DNA from: JAHCHG01 sp041394845
Lineage (GTDB): Bacteria > Acidobacteriota > Blastocatellia > Pyrinomonadales > Pyrinomonadaceae
Assembly: GCA_041394845.1 (NCBI GenBank)
Contig: JAWKHL010000006.1
Location: 186,001-250,000 of the forward strand
Direction: 5' to 3'
Length of the DNA stretch: 64,000 bases
Below, in pieces: positions 40,743-48,614 of the stretch. The translations under genes and the position numbers were made by a program. The notes under the pieces are model-generated. The model saw nothing but the letters and a program-made list of their open reading frames with translations, had not been told where the DNA came from and did no database searches. Each line of letters begins with the position of its first letter. Within the stretch, counting starts at the first letter, position 1.

Positions 40743-42311
40743 ATGACAAGCGCGAAATTAAAATTTAATGATCAGGAACTGACGATCAGTGCCGACGTAA
40801 CGACGCTCGGACGCGCCTCAGACAATGACATTTCTTTTTCGGATGACTCGAACGTTTCGCGCTATCACGCCGAGATCGAAGATCGTTTCGGCGACTACTG
40901 GCTGATCGATCTTAACAGCAGCAACGGCACGACCGTCAACGGCAGTCCGGTCGATCCGGAGGTCCTTTTACAGGACGGCGACCAGATTCTCCTCGGCGGT
41001 TCGAGCCAGGTCGTTTTCAACGCCGACGAGGAGAAAACGGACGAAGAGGAAACCGAAGAGGAAGAGCCGCAAGAAGAAGAAGAAGAAAAAGAAGAGGCGG
41101 CGGAAGAGGGCGACGGGGAGGAAACTCCGGAGAAAAAACCCTCTTCGAAAATGGCTTGGCTGGTCGGAGCGGCCGGGCTTTTGTGCGGACTGGCGATCGT
41201 TTTTGCCGTCGCGGCCGTCTTGTTTTCATCCCAATGCGGCACCTCCCCCAGCACGTGCGAGGCCCGCGCCACCATCACCAAACCCGAATCCGGCGAAACG
41301 ATCAACAAGAACTTCGAGATCAAACTCAAGACCGAAAATGAGTCCTGTATCGACAGCGCCGTTTTTATGATCGACGGCAAGGAATTCGCCAAGGCCGAAA
41401 GAAAACCATTCGAAGCCACCATCAACCCGGCCAAACACGCCCGTTTGGACGACGGTTTCGAGCATAGACTCACTCTGGTTCTGCTCGACAAGAAAGGAAA
41501 CAAGATCTCCGAATCGGCCCCGGTTCCGATCGTTTTCAACACCAAAGAGGTGTCTTCGCCGAAAACCGAGGACACGCCAGTGCCGGGCAATACCGACCCG
41601 AATCCGCCTCCCGACCCGAAGAAAACCGGCGGCGGCAAGGTCTCGGTCATTGAAACCAAAAACATGATGGAAACCCTCATCAAACAATTTTCCGCCACGG
41701 TTCCCGAGGGATTGCCGAACTACCGTTTCGATCCGGCTTTCTTCTCGGAGGTGCAAAAGAAAACCGACGAATATATCTCACCGGGATATTTTGCGCGGGC
41801 ATCGACCTACAAGGACGTGATCAACGAAGCCTACGTCAAGGAACAGGATCTGCATCCGGCCATCGGCTATGTTCTGGCCATGAGCCGAACACAGTTTAAG
41901 TTGGGAACCGATGCGGCCGGCGAGGGCTTATGGCGGATGCCGAGCGATTTCGTCTCCGCCAACAGCTATGATCAGCTTTGCGGGGAAAACAAATCTTTGT
42001 CCGATCCCTCGCAAAATTGCGCGGCCAAAGCGTCATCATTATACCTGAAAGCGCTCCTTCTCGGGGTGTTTGAAGGCGATATTGTTTACGCGGTGGCGGC
42101 TTACGGGAAGACGCCCCAGATGGCAAATATCTGGAAGTCGCAACTCCCGGCCGACCGGGCGGATTTTTGGAACGTCATCAAGACTCCGAAAGAACGGGAA
42201 CAGATAGTCCGCTTCTTCGCCGCCGCCATCGTGGTCCAGAACCCGCAGAAATTCGGTCTGAAAAACGATCGGCCGATTTCGGATCTTTTCGGTTTTATTT
42301 TGCAGAAGTAA
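40743..42311 (+). CDS. FHA-TM-transglycosylase-like protein 1, catalytic Glu lost
   Basis: A 522-residue bitopic protein. Residues 1-90 are an FHA domain (TLGRASDNDISF, VSRYHAEI, LNSSNGTTVNG). A very acidic linker follows (about 97-135), a membrane helix (about 145-170), an Ig-like segment (ARATITKPESGETINKNFEI), and a C-terminal domain resembling lytic transglycosylases. Where active SLT enzymes and the next gene have E-S, this one reads AMSRTQF (Arg382-Thr383), and the later Gly-rich strand is GEGLWRMPSDF. It is thus probably a non-catalytic peptidoglycan-binding copy. The FHA part should face the cytoplasm and read threonine phosphorylation. A start before 40743 is possible but would add non-FHA residues. 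Confidence 0.82.
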   Translation: MTSAKLKFNDQELTISADVTTLGRASDNDISFSDDSNVSRYHAEIEDRFGDYWLIDLNSSNGTTVNGSPVDPEVLLQDGDQILLGGSSQVVFNADEEKTDEEETEEEEPQEEEEEKEEAAEEGDGEETPEKKPSSKMAWLVGAAGLLCGLAIVFAVAAVLFSSQCGTSPSTCEARATITKPESGETINKNFEIKLKTENESCIDSAVFMIDGKEFAKAERKPFEATINPAKHARLDDGFEHRLTLVLLDKKGNKISESAPVPIVFNTKEVSSPKTEDTPVPGNTDPNPPPDPKKTGGGKVSVIETKNMMETLIKQFSATVPEGLPNYRFDPAFFSEVQKKTDEYISPGYFARASTYKDVINEAYVKEQDLHPAIGYVLAMSRTQFKLGTDAAGEGLWRMPSDFVSANSYDQLCGENKSLSDPSQNCAAKASSLYLKALLLGVFEGDIVYAVAAYGKTPQMANIWKSQLPADRADFWNVIKTPKEREQIVRFFAAAIVVQNPQKFGLKNDRPISDLFGFILQK

Positions 42312-42420
42312 TGGGTTCCGGGTATTGGGCAAACCGCGGCGGGTGATGAGAATTGAATTTTGAGTCGTGAATTGCAGATCATCCGTGCAGATGTTTCAAC
42401 TCATGACTTTGAAAAAAACT

Positions 42421-43890
42421 ATGGTTGAAGTTGTTCTGACATATCCGACGCCCGAAGGATCGCAGGAGATCGCGATCGAGGGCGAAAGAACGTCTTTCGG
42501 GCGGGGGAGCGAGGCCGATCATTACTTTACCGACGAGGGGCTTTCCCGGCTTCACGCCACCATCTACCGCGAGGGCGACCGGGTTTGGGTGGTCGATGAG
42601 AATTCAACCAACGGAACCTTCGTCAACGGAGTTGAAACCGCGCCGGCCGGAACGCCGCTGAGTAACGGCGATTCGATCAAGATCGGCCACCACACCGTTT
42701 TCAATGTTCACATTTCGGAGACGGGCGCGACTCAGAACGCACCGGAAAAAACTTCGGGCGCAACCGGGTTCAATCCGGTCGTCACCTCTTCGACCGCCTC
42801 GACCGGCGAGGGAGGCAATTATCTGATCCCGATCGCGGTCATAGCTTTCGCCGTCCTGATCATCGGCATTTCCGGGGTCTTTATCGGAATCAACGTCTTC
42901 GGCACCGACAAACCCGAGGTCACGCGCAATTCGGGCGACAAAAAGAGACCGACCGACCGGGAAAGAAAAAAACCGAACGAAAAAGATTCGGGCAAACCGG
43001 ATGAGCCGAATAAACCCGGCAAGGACGAAACGCCGGGGGGCAACAAGGACGAAACGCCGCCCGACACGCCCGAAGAAAACAAACCGGTAGAGATCAATCT
43101 GCCGCCGGGCAAATCTTATCAGGAGTTATCCGAGTCGGAAAAGGATCAATACGTTGAGGCCAGGGCATTAAAAGTGGCGCAGATGATCGGCAACCGGAGC
43201 GTCGGGTCGATCCCTCCGGAAGCGGTCAAGTCGATCAGAAAATACGTCGATCAGTACAACTCCAGAAGAAACAGCCAGAGATCGACCGGCACCCAATGTC
43301 GGATGGGAGGAAATCTGGAGCAGACCTATGAACGGGCCAGCCAGAACGCGCCGTTCATCATCAAGAATTTTAACGCCAGCGGACTCGACCCTCAGGTCGG
43401 GCTTTATCTGGCGATGATCGAATCCGAGCACTGCAATTGCCTGCAAAGCAGATCCGGTCCCCTCGGAATGTTCCAGTTTGCCAAGGCGGCGGCCAGAGAA
43501 AACGGTCTGCAGGTCAAGGATAACGCCTCGACCACCAATCCGGACGAAAGATGCGAACCGGAACCGGCATCGAAAGCCGCCGCCAAATATATGAAAACGC
43601 TGTCGGGCCGATTCGGCACCGGGCCGCTGAGCATCCCGCTGGCCATCGCCAGCTACAACAGCGGTCAGGGAGCGTTGAGCAACAATCTGGAAAAAGCCCT
43701 GAAGTCGGGCGGAAACCAGCAACGAAGTTTCTGGACGCTGGTTTCGAACGCGGACAGCCTTTCCGACCAGTTCCAGAGCGAAAACATCAGATACGTGCCG
43801 AAATTCTTCGCCGCGGCGATCATCGGAGAGAACCCGCAGGATTTCGGAATGAAGTTGCAGCCGATCTCGACTTATACAAAGGAAAACTGA
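42421..43890 (+). CDS. FHA-TM-lytic transglycosylase protein 2, catalytic Glu kept
   Basis: A 489-residue paralogue. The FHA domain (about 1-95) has TSFGRGSEADHYF, LSRLHATI and ENSTNGTFVNG. A membrane helix lies at about 140-162 (LIPIAVIAFAVLIIGISGVF), then a Lys/Pro/Glu linker (KPGKDETPGGNKDETPP). The periplasmic SLT domain shows VGLYLAMIESEHC with the expected catalytic Glu334-Ser335, GPLGMFQFAKAAA, and IASYNSGQGAL, all typical of lytic transglycosylases. Extra Cys (HCNC, DERCEPE) may form disulfides. It could open peptidoglycan for the T6SS trans-envelope complex under phospho-threonine control. The start is chosen by alignment with the paralogues; 42403 is an alternative. Confidence 0.86.
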   Translation: MVEVVLTYPTPEGSQEIAIEGERTSFGRGSEADHYFTDEGLSRLHATIYREGDRVWVVDENSTNGTFVNGVETAPAGTPLSNGDSIKIGHHTVFNVHISETGATQNAPEKTSGATGFNPVVTSSTASTGEGGNYLIPIAVIAFAVLIIGISGVFIGINVFGTDKPEVTRNSGDKKRPTDRERKKPNEKDSGKPDEPNKPGKDETPGGNKDETPPDTPEENKPVEINLPPGKSYQELSESEKDQYVEARALKVAQMIGNRSVGSIPPEAVKSIRKYVDQYNSRRNSQRSTGTQCRMGGNLEQTYERASQNAPFIIKNFNASGLDPQVGLYLAMIESEHCNCLQSRSGPLGMFQFAKAAARENGLQVKDNASTTNPDERCEPEPASKAAAKYMKTLSGRFGTGPLSIPLAIASYNSGQGALSNNLEKALKSGGNQQRSFWTLVSNADSLSDQFQSENIRYVPKFFAAAIIGENPQDFGMKLQPISTYTKEN

Positions 43891-43945
43891 GGCGGCGGAA
43901 AGTTTGCCGGAAAAGATTAAGGAAATAACAACACAACGATTTTTT

Positions 43946-45250
43946 ATGACTGAACTTTGGCTGAAATTTAAGACCGACGACGGCGAGACCGAACGGGTGC
44001 AAGTCAACGGTAACGAGTTTTACATCGGCCGTCATTCGGAATGCGATCTGAGTTTGCCCAACGGCACCCTTTCCCGGCGTCACGTCAAAATCACCAGTTT
44101 CGGCGAGGTTTTTGTAATAGATGATTGTGATTCGACCTACGGAACCCAGGTCAACGGCGAGGAATTGGACGAACCGGTCGGACTAAAGGATGGGGACGTT
44201 CTGGATCTGGGCGGGGTCGTAAAAATCGAAGTGGAGTTCGTTTCAGATCGAAAAGAAGAGGAAGAAGAGGAAGAAAGTGCGGCCGACTCTTCGGGAACGG
44301 CCGCGGCCGCGACGGCCGGAAGCGGTTCGACCGAGGTGTCTTCTGCCGGAGGCGGAAGTTCGATCCCAACCAGTTTCTTCATCCTCGCTCCGGTCTTCGG
44401 ACTGGTCGTTCTGCTGGGCATCGGGGGCGGAGTGTTCCTCTTTTACAACAGCAAAAAGGAGGATCCACGGGCCGGCAAAAACGGTAACGACATCTCCACG
44501 CCGGAGAACGGCGGACGCCGGAGAAGAGTTTCGAAACCCGGTGAGCCCCCCAAACCCGAATCTTCCGAGGAGGCTCCGCCGACCCCGGTCGTGCCACCTA
44601 CGGGCAACGAAACGCCCGACCCCGAAGACATTCCGCCGACCCCGCCTCCGTCCGGCGACATGGACAAGACGCGGGCCTATTCGGCGTCTTTTCTGAGCCG
44701 GATCGTCGCCAAGGATCCGGATGCGTTTCTGCTCGACCGGCAGATCCAGCAAGTCGTGCCGATCGTTAATCAAATGAAATCTTCGGCGGCTTTGCCCGCC
44801 AATATGGCCGAGGTGAAGAAAAATTCGGCCCGGATATCGTCCATCGCCGGCGAAAAAGGCCTCAAACCCGAATTTCTGGCCGCCGCCGTTCTGGCCAAAC
44901 TCGGGAACAGTCGCGGAGACGTGGTCGCCACGGCGCAGAAGATGGCGGATGTCCTGCAAAAACTCCAGGCCGTCATCGGCGTCGAATCGGCGGACGACGC
45001 AACGGTGGTGGTGGCCGCCTATTATCAGGGCGAGGGCGGCAGTTACACGAAGATGCAAAGCACCATCGAGGTGCTCAGCAAAACCATCGAAGGCGTCACG
45101 GCCCGGCAGATCCGGACGATCTGGTTTTTGAACGAAAAAGGAAAACTGACCCCCGAAGAATTCAATCTGGCTCTCAGGTTTATCGCCATCGGAACGATTA
45201 TGCAAAAACCGGACGAGTTCAACGTCAAGGCTGAAGCGCTGACTTTCTGA
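43946..45250 (+). CDS. FHA-TM-transglycosylase-like protein 3, catalytic Glu lost
   Basis: A 434-residue third paralogue. The FHA domain has YIGRHSECDLSL, LSRRHVKITSF and DCDSTYGTQVNG, where the usual Asn of the S-x-N-G pattern is Tyr. An acidic stretch (EEEEEESAA), a membrane helix (about 135-158) and a Pro-rich linker follow. The C-terminal domain is helical and aligns with the SLT paralogue at AAVLAKLGNSRG, where Gly320 replaces the catalytic Glu; AAYYQGEGGSY replaces the ASYNSGQG strand. It is probably a structural partner rather than an enzyme. It begins 55 bases after gene 2. Confidence 0.8.
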   Translation: MTELWLKFKTDDGETERVQVNGNEFYIGRHSECDLSLPNGTLSRRHVKITSFGEVFVIDDCDSTYGTQVNGEELDEPVGLKDGDVLDLGGVVKIEVEFVSDRKEEEEEEESAADSSGTAAAATAGSGSTEVSSAGGGSSIPTSFFILAPVFGLVVLLGIGGGVFLFYNSKKEDPRAGKNGNDISTPENGGRRRRVSKPGEPPKPESSEEAPPTPVVPPTGNETPDPEDIPPTPPPSGDMDKTRAYSASFLSRIVAKDPDAFLLDRQIQQVVPIVNQMKSSAALPANMAEVKKNSARISSIAGEKGLKPEFLAAAVLAKLGNSRGDVVATAQKMADVLQKLQAVIGVESADDATVVVAAYYQGEGGSYTKMQSTIEVLSKTIEGVTARQIRTIWFLNEKGKLTPEEFNLALRFIAIGTIMQKPDEFNVKAEALTF

Positions 45251-45376
45251 ATCCGATTTCCTTCGCCAGTCGAAGAATTCGGGATACGAGTAAGATTTTT
45301 TGACCTTTTTTGGCGTCTTTTTACGCTTTAAAGAAATACAAGGGCAAAAAATAAAAATGAGCGGATCGAAATTTTT

Positions 45377-46156
45377 ATGAATAAACCCGAGGAAAACGAA
45401 TGGGTCACCGGACAGATCACACTGGAGATTGACGGCAATCCGCTCGATATGACGATGACCGTTCCCGCCAAACCGGTCAAGCCGCAAAGAATGCTGCCGG
45501 TTTTTCAGCAGATGACCAACTCGTTCGTCGAGATCGGGGTTGACAAAGTGGAAAGTCAGGGTCAGACGATCTCCTGTCAGAAAGGATGCGGGGCCTGTTG
45601 CCGCCAACCGGTTCCGGTGGCCGAGATCGAGGCCTATCAACTGGCGGAAGTGGTCGGGAATCTGCCCGAACCGCGGCGCACCGAGATCAGGGAAAGATTC
45701 GAGCGGGCCTTCGCCCATTTCGCCGAGATCGGCTGGTTCGAAAGGCTCTCCGAGGCCGCGCAAAAAACGTCCAAGGATCAGGAACAGGTCGTTCTGGATT
45801 ATTTCAAAGAAGGTATTCCCTGTCCTTTTCTGATCGAGGAATCCTGTTCGATCCATCCGGACCGGCCGCTGGCCTGCCGCGAATATCTGGTCACCTCACC
45901 GGCCGAGAACTGCGCCAATCCGACGGCGCAAACAGTCAAACTGATCGAACTCCCCCTTAAACCGTCGAAATCCTTGATGAAAGTCGGACAAACGCGACAA
46001 ATAACGGGAATCAATTTCATTCCCCTGGTTCTCTCGCTCAAATGGGCGGAAATGAACGAGGACAAATTTCCGGAGAAAACCGGAGAACAATGGATGGCGG
46101 ATTTTTTCCGGAATCTGACCAAAAGCGATATTCCGGGAGAATCCGGGAACGGATGA
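45377..46156 (+). CDS. YkgJ-family CxxCxxCC cysteine-cluster protein
   Basis: A 259-residue cytoplasmic protein of the CxxCxxCC (YkgJ) family. The cluster is SCQKGCGACCRQPVPV, and further Cys occur in IPCPFLIEESCSIHPDRPLACR and AENCANP. The pattern suggests binding of zinc or an iron-sulfur cluster. About 70 residues of beta-rich sequence precede the cluster (GQITLEIDGNPLDMTMTVPA), more than in the simplest members. The family has no fixed role. Its place between the FHA genes and tssK suggests either a hitchhiker or an uncharacterised T6SS accessory. Confidence 0.85.
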   Translation: MNKPEENEWVTGQITLEIDGNPLDMTMTVPAKPVKPQRMLPVFQQMTNSFVEIGVDKVESQGQTISCQKGCGACCRQPVPVAEIEAYQLAEVVGNLPEPRRTEIRERFERAFAHFAEIGWFERLSEAAQKTSKDQEQVVLDYFKEGIPCPFLIEESCSIHPDRPLACREYLVTSPAENCANPTAQTVKLIELPLKPSKSLMKVGQTRQITGINFIPLVLSLKWAEMNEDKFPEKTGEQWMADFFRNLTKSDIPGESGNG

Positions 46157-46256
46157 TGTTCGGCCTGCGAGGAAAAAATTAACGGGCGAATGGCGATTTT
46201 CCGGCCCGAACGGATCGGCGATCGAGGTTAAATGAGAAATTTATCGGTAGTTTTTA

Positions 46257-46270
46257 ACAAGTTAACTTGT
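46257..46270. promoter_or_regulatory. 14-base perfect palindrome upstream of tssK
   Basis: ACAAGTTAACTTGT is perfectly symmetric and lies 50 bases before the tssK start codon in a 164-base AT-rich gap. It fits a binding site for a dimeric regulator of the tssK-L-M part of the locus. No clear promoter could be fixed around it. Confidence 0.45.
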
Positions 46271-46320
46271 GTGCTATTTACTAATTACGCTTAAAGATTT
46301 ACTATTGACCTCTACGACTT

Positions 46321-47673
46321 ATGAGCAAATATCGAAAAATTGTCTGGAATGAAGGCATGCTTCTGACGCCGCATCATTTCCAGCAATGGGATAACTATTA
46401 CGAAGAACTTTTAAATTCGCGTCTGCGCTCGATGATGCCGCACGAATACGGCGTTTTGGATTTACAAGTCAATCGTGAAGCCATCGCCAACGGCAATTTT
46501 CAGATCACCAATTGCCGCGCCGTTCTGCCCGACGGCTGGATGGTCAATGTGCCCGACGCCGAGGCCGTCCCGGATCTGCGCCCGGTCGGCGATCATTTTC
46601 ATCCCGAACAGGAAAAACTGGGAGTTCATCTGGCCATCCCGGCCAAAAAAATGGGCGAGGCAAATTATCAGGCCAACGGCGGGAAAGCCAACATCAACCT
46701 GCGGTTTTTGCAGGAAGGCGTGATGGTCAAGGACGAGACGAGCGGAACCAACGAACAACCGTTGGCCTACGCCAAAAGTAATTTTCGGCTGATCTTCGAC
46801 GACGAACTGCGCGACGGATTCACCGCGATCAAGATCGCCGAACTGGAGCGGACTCCGACCGGTCAACTGCAAATATCCGAAGAATACATCCCGCCGGTCC
46901 TGAAGGTGTCGGCCTCGACCTGGCTGGTCAATATGCTCCGGCAACTGGTCGAGATCCTGATCACCAAGAGCGGCTCGCTGGGCGAACAGCGGCGCCAGAG
47001 AAACGCTTCTCTGGCCGATTTCACGACGTCGGAGGTGGCCGTTTTCTGGCTTCTTCACACGATCAACAATTCGATCCCGACGATGGCCCATTATTTTCGC
47101 TCGCCGCTCCTTCATCCCGAACCGCTTTATCTTGAGATGGCTCAACTGGTCGGGCAACTGATGACCTTTTCGACCGAGCATCATCCGAAAGACATCGTCA
47201 AATACGATCACGACGATCTTTACGAAACCTTCAGCAATCTGTCGGCCATGCTCAAGGATCTGCTGGAGACGGTCATCCCGAGCCGGTGCGTTCCGATCCC
47301 GCTCGAGAAAACCCGCGAGACACTCTATGTCGGCCGGATCGAAGACGAGCGCCTGCTCAAAGAGGCCGAATTCTTCCTGGCCGTCCGCGCTCAGATGCCC
47401 GAGTCGAAGCTGATCGAAGGCGTGCCGCGATGGATCAAGGTGACCTCGCGCGACGTCATCGATTCGGTCATCGGTTCGGCGCTGCCCGGCGTGGTTTTAT
47501 CGTACGCCAATCCGCCGCCGGCACCGATCCCGACGCGAGTCGGTTTCAAATACTTCAAGCTTGACACGATCGGGCCTTACTGGAACGGGATCAAAGGCTC
47601 GAAAGTCATCTCGGTCTACGTGCCGGATGAGATCCCGGACGAAAAACTGGAGATGTATGCGGTAAAACCGTAA
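46321..47673 (+). CDS. tssK: T6SS baseplate protein TssK
   Basis: A 450-residue TssK (ImpJ/VasE). The family start KIVWNEGMLLTPHHFQQWDNYYEELL is evident, as are AVPDLRPVGDHF, LKVSASTWLVNMLRQLVEIL and the C-terminal VGFKYFKLDTIGPYWNGI. TssK trimers connect the cytoplasmic baseplate to the TssL/TssM membrane complex. The length is normal (about 445). It has no recognisable ribosome-binding site before its ATG. Confidence 0.96.
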   Translation: MSKYRKIVWNEGMLLTPHHFQQWDNYYEELLNSRLRSMMPHEYGVLDLQVNREAIANGNFQITNCRAVLPDGWMVNVPDAEAVPDLRPVGDHFHPEQEKLGVHLAIPAKKMGEANYQANGGKANINLRFLQEGVMVKDETSGTNEQPLAYAKSNFRLIFDDELRDGFTAIKIAELERTPTGQLQISEEYIPPVLKVSASTWLVNMLRQLVEILITKSGSLGEQRRQRNASLADFTTSEVAVFWLLHTINNSIPTMAHYFRSPLLHPEPLYLEMAQLVGQLMTFSTEHHPKDIVKYDHDDLYETFSNLSAMLKDLLETVIPSRCVPIPLEKTRETLYVGRIEDERLLKEAEFFLAVRAQMPESKLIEGVPRWIKVTSRDVIDSVIGSALPGVVLSYANPPPAPIPTRVGFKYFKLDTIGPYWNGIKGSKVISVYVPDEIPDEKLEMYAVKP

Positions 47674-47682
47674 GAGAAAAAT

Positions 47683-47735
47683 GTGATAGGTAAATAGTGA
47701 TAGGAGGGGGAAAACCCATCACCCATCACCTATCA
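47683..47735. repeat. Inverted heptamer arrays between tssK and tssL
   Basis: GTGATAG, GTAAATA, GTGATAG (47683-47703) face CCCATCA, CCCATCA, CCTATCA (47715-47735). The two arms would form a hairpin in the tssK-tssL message, ten bases after the tssK stop. Confidence 0.88.
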
Positions 47736-47749
47736 CTTCTGAAAAGAGT

Positions 47750-48433
47750 ATGAGTGAAAACAGAACGACGAAAAACGATTTGATAGCTTTTGCCGGACCG
47801 ATCTTCGATCTGATCCTGCGTCTCAAGGCCGGAATCGTCGCCCCCTCGAACGAACTGCGGCCGCAGATCGCCAAAATGCTGACCGATTTCGAGAAACGAG
47901 CCGAGCGGTACCGGTTTAATCACAAGATCATTCAGGTTTCCAAATTCGCTCTCGCCTCGTTCGTCGATGAAACGGTTCTGACCAATAATTTCCCCCTGCG
48001 CGACGAGTGGGAGAAATACCCGCTCCAGCTTGAATACTTCGGCGAACAACTGGCCGGCAACAAGTTTTTCGACAAACTCAAGGCGATGCTCAAACAAATC
48101 CAGGTGACTCAGGATGCGGTCGAGGTCTATTACGTCTGCATGCTTCTCGGGTTCAAGGGCCGTTACGGAGTTTACGAAAAAGAAAAACTTCTGGCCATCA
48201 TGCAAAAGACCGCCAACGAACTGGTCAAGGTCGGAAAGATCAAACCGGTCGAGCTTTCGCCGAACTGGCTGGCCACCGACCAGCCCAAACCGGTGATCAA
48301 AAAAGGGATGCCCGTTTGGGCAAAAATCAGCGCTTTCAGCGGTCTAGGATTAGCGCTGATTATCTATTTGGTGATGTTTGTGGTGACGTCCATATTTTCA
48401 AACAATACCATCGAAAAACTTGCGCTTAATTAA
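47750..48433 (+). CDS. tssL: T6SS inner-membrane protein TssL (IcmH/DotU)
   Basis: A 227-residue TssL. The cytoplasmic hook domain has LKAGIVAPSNELRPQIAKML, ALASFVDETVL and YYVCMLLGFKGRYGVY, all signature stretches of DotU-type proteins. A single C-terminal membrane helix (about 195-217) anchors it. There is no C-terminal peptidoglycan-binding OmpA-like domain, so wall attachment must come from another protein, possibly the FHA-SLT paralogues. Confidence 0.95.
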   Translation: MSENRTTKNDLIAFAGPIFDLILRLKAGIVAPSNELRPQIAKMLTDFEKRAERYRFNHKIIQVSKFALASFVDETVLTNNFPLRDEWEKYPLQLEYFGEQLAGNKFFDKLKAMLKQIQVTQDAVEVYYVCMLLGFKGRYGVYEKEKLLAIMQKTANELVKVGKIKPVELSPNWLATDQPKPVIKKGMPVWAKISAFSGLGLALIIYLVMFVVTSIFSNNTIEKLALN

Positions 48434-48614
48434 CGGCATTTTTTCGGATTCGGCCGGGAGCCAAAGATTTTTTGAAAATTGATATTTGATGCAAAGCGGA
48501 AAGGACGAAAATTTCCCGGCGTTTCTTATAAAATTCGGTCCGGAAAATTCGTGTATAATAAGTAGATCTTAAACAATCGGCTTTGCCTTGGATTTGGGAA
48601 TCCTTCAGAAACTT

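Noticed and set aside
44243..45856. A 537-codon minus-strand open frame over the third FHA gene and the CxxCxxCC gene.
   Set aside because: Arg/Gly/Asp-rich antisense shadow spanning two well-supported plus-strand genes.
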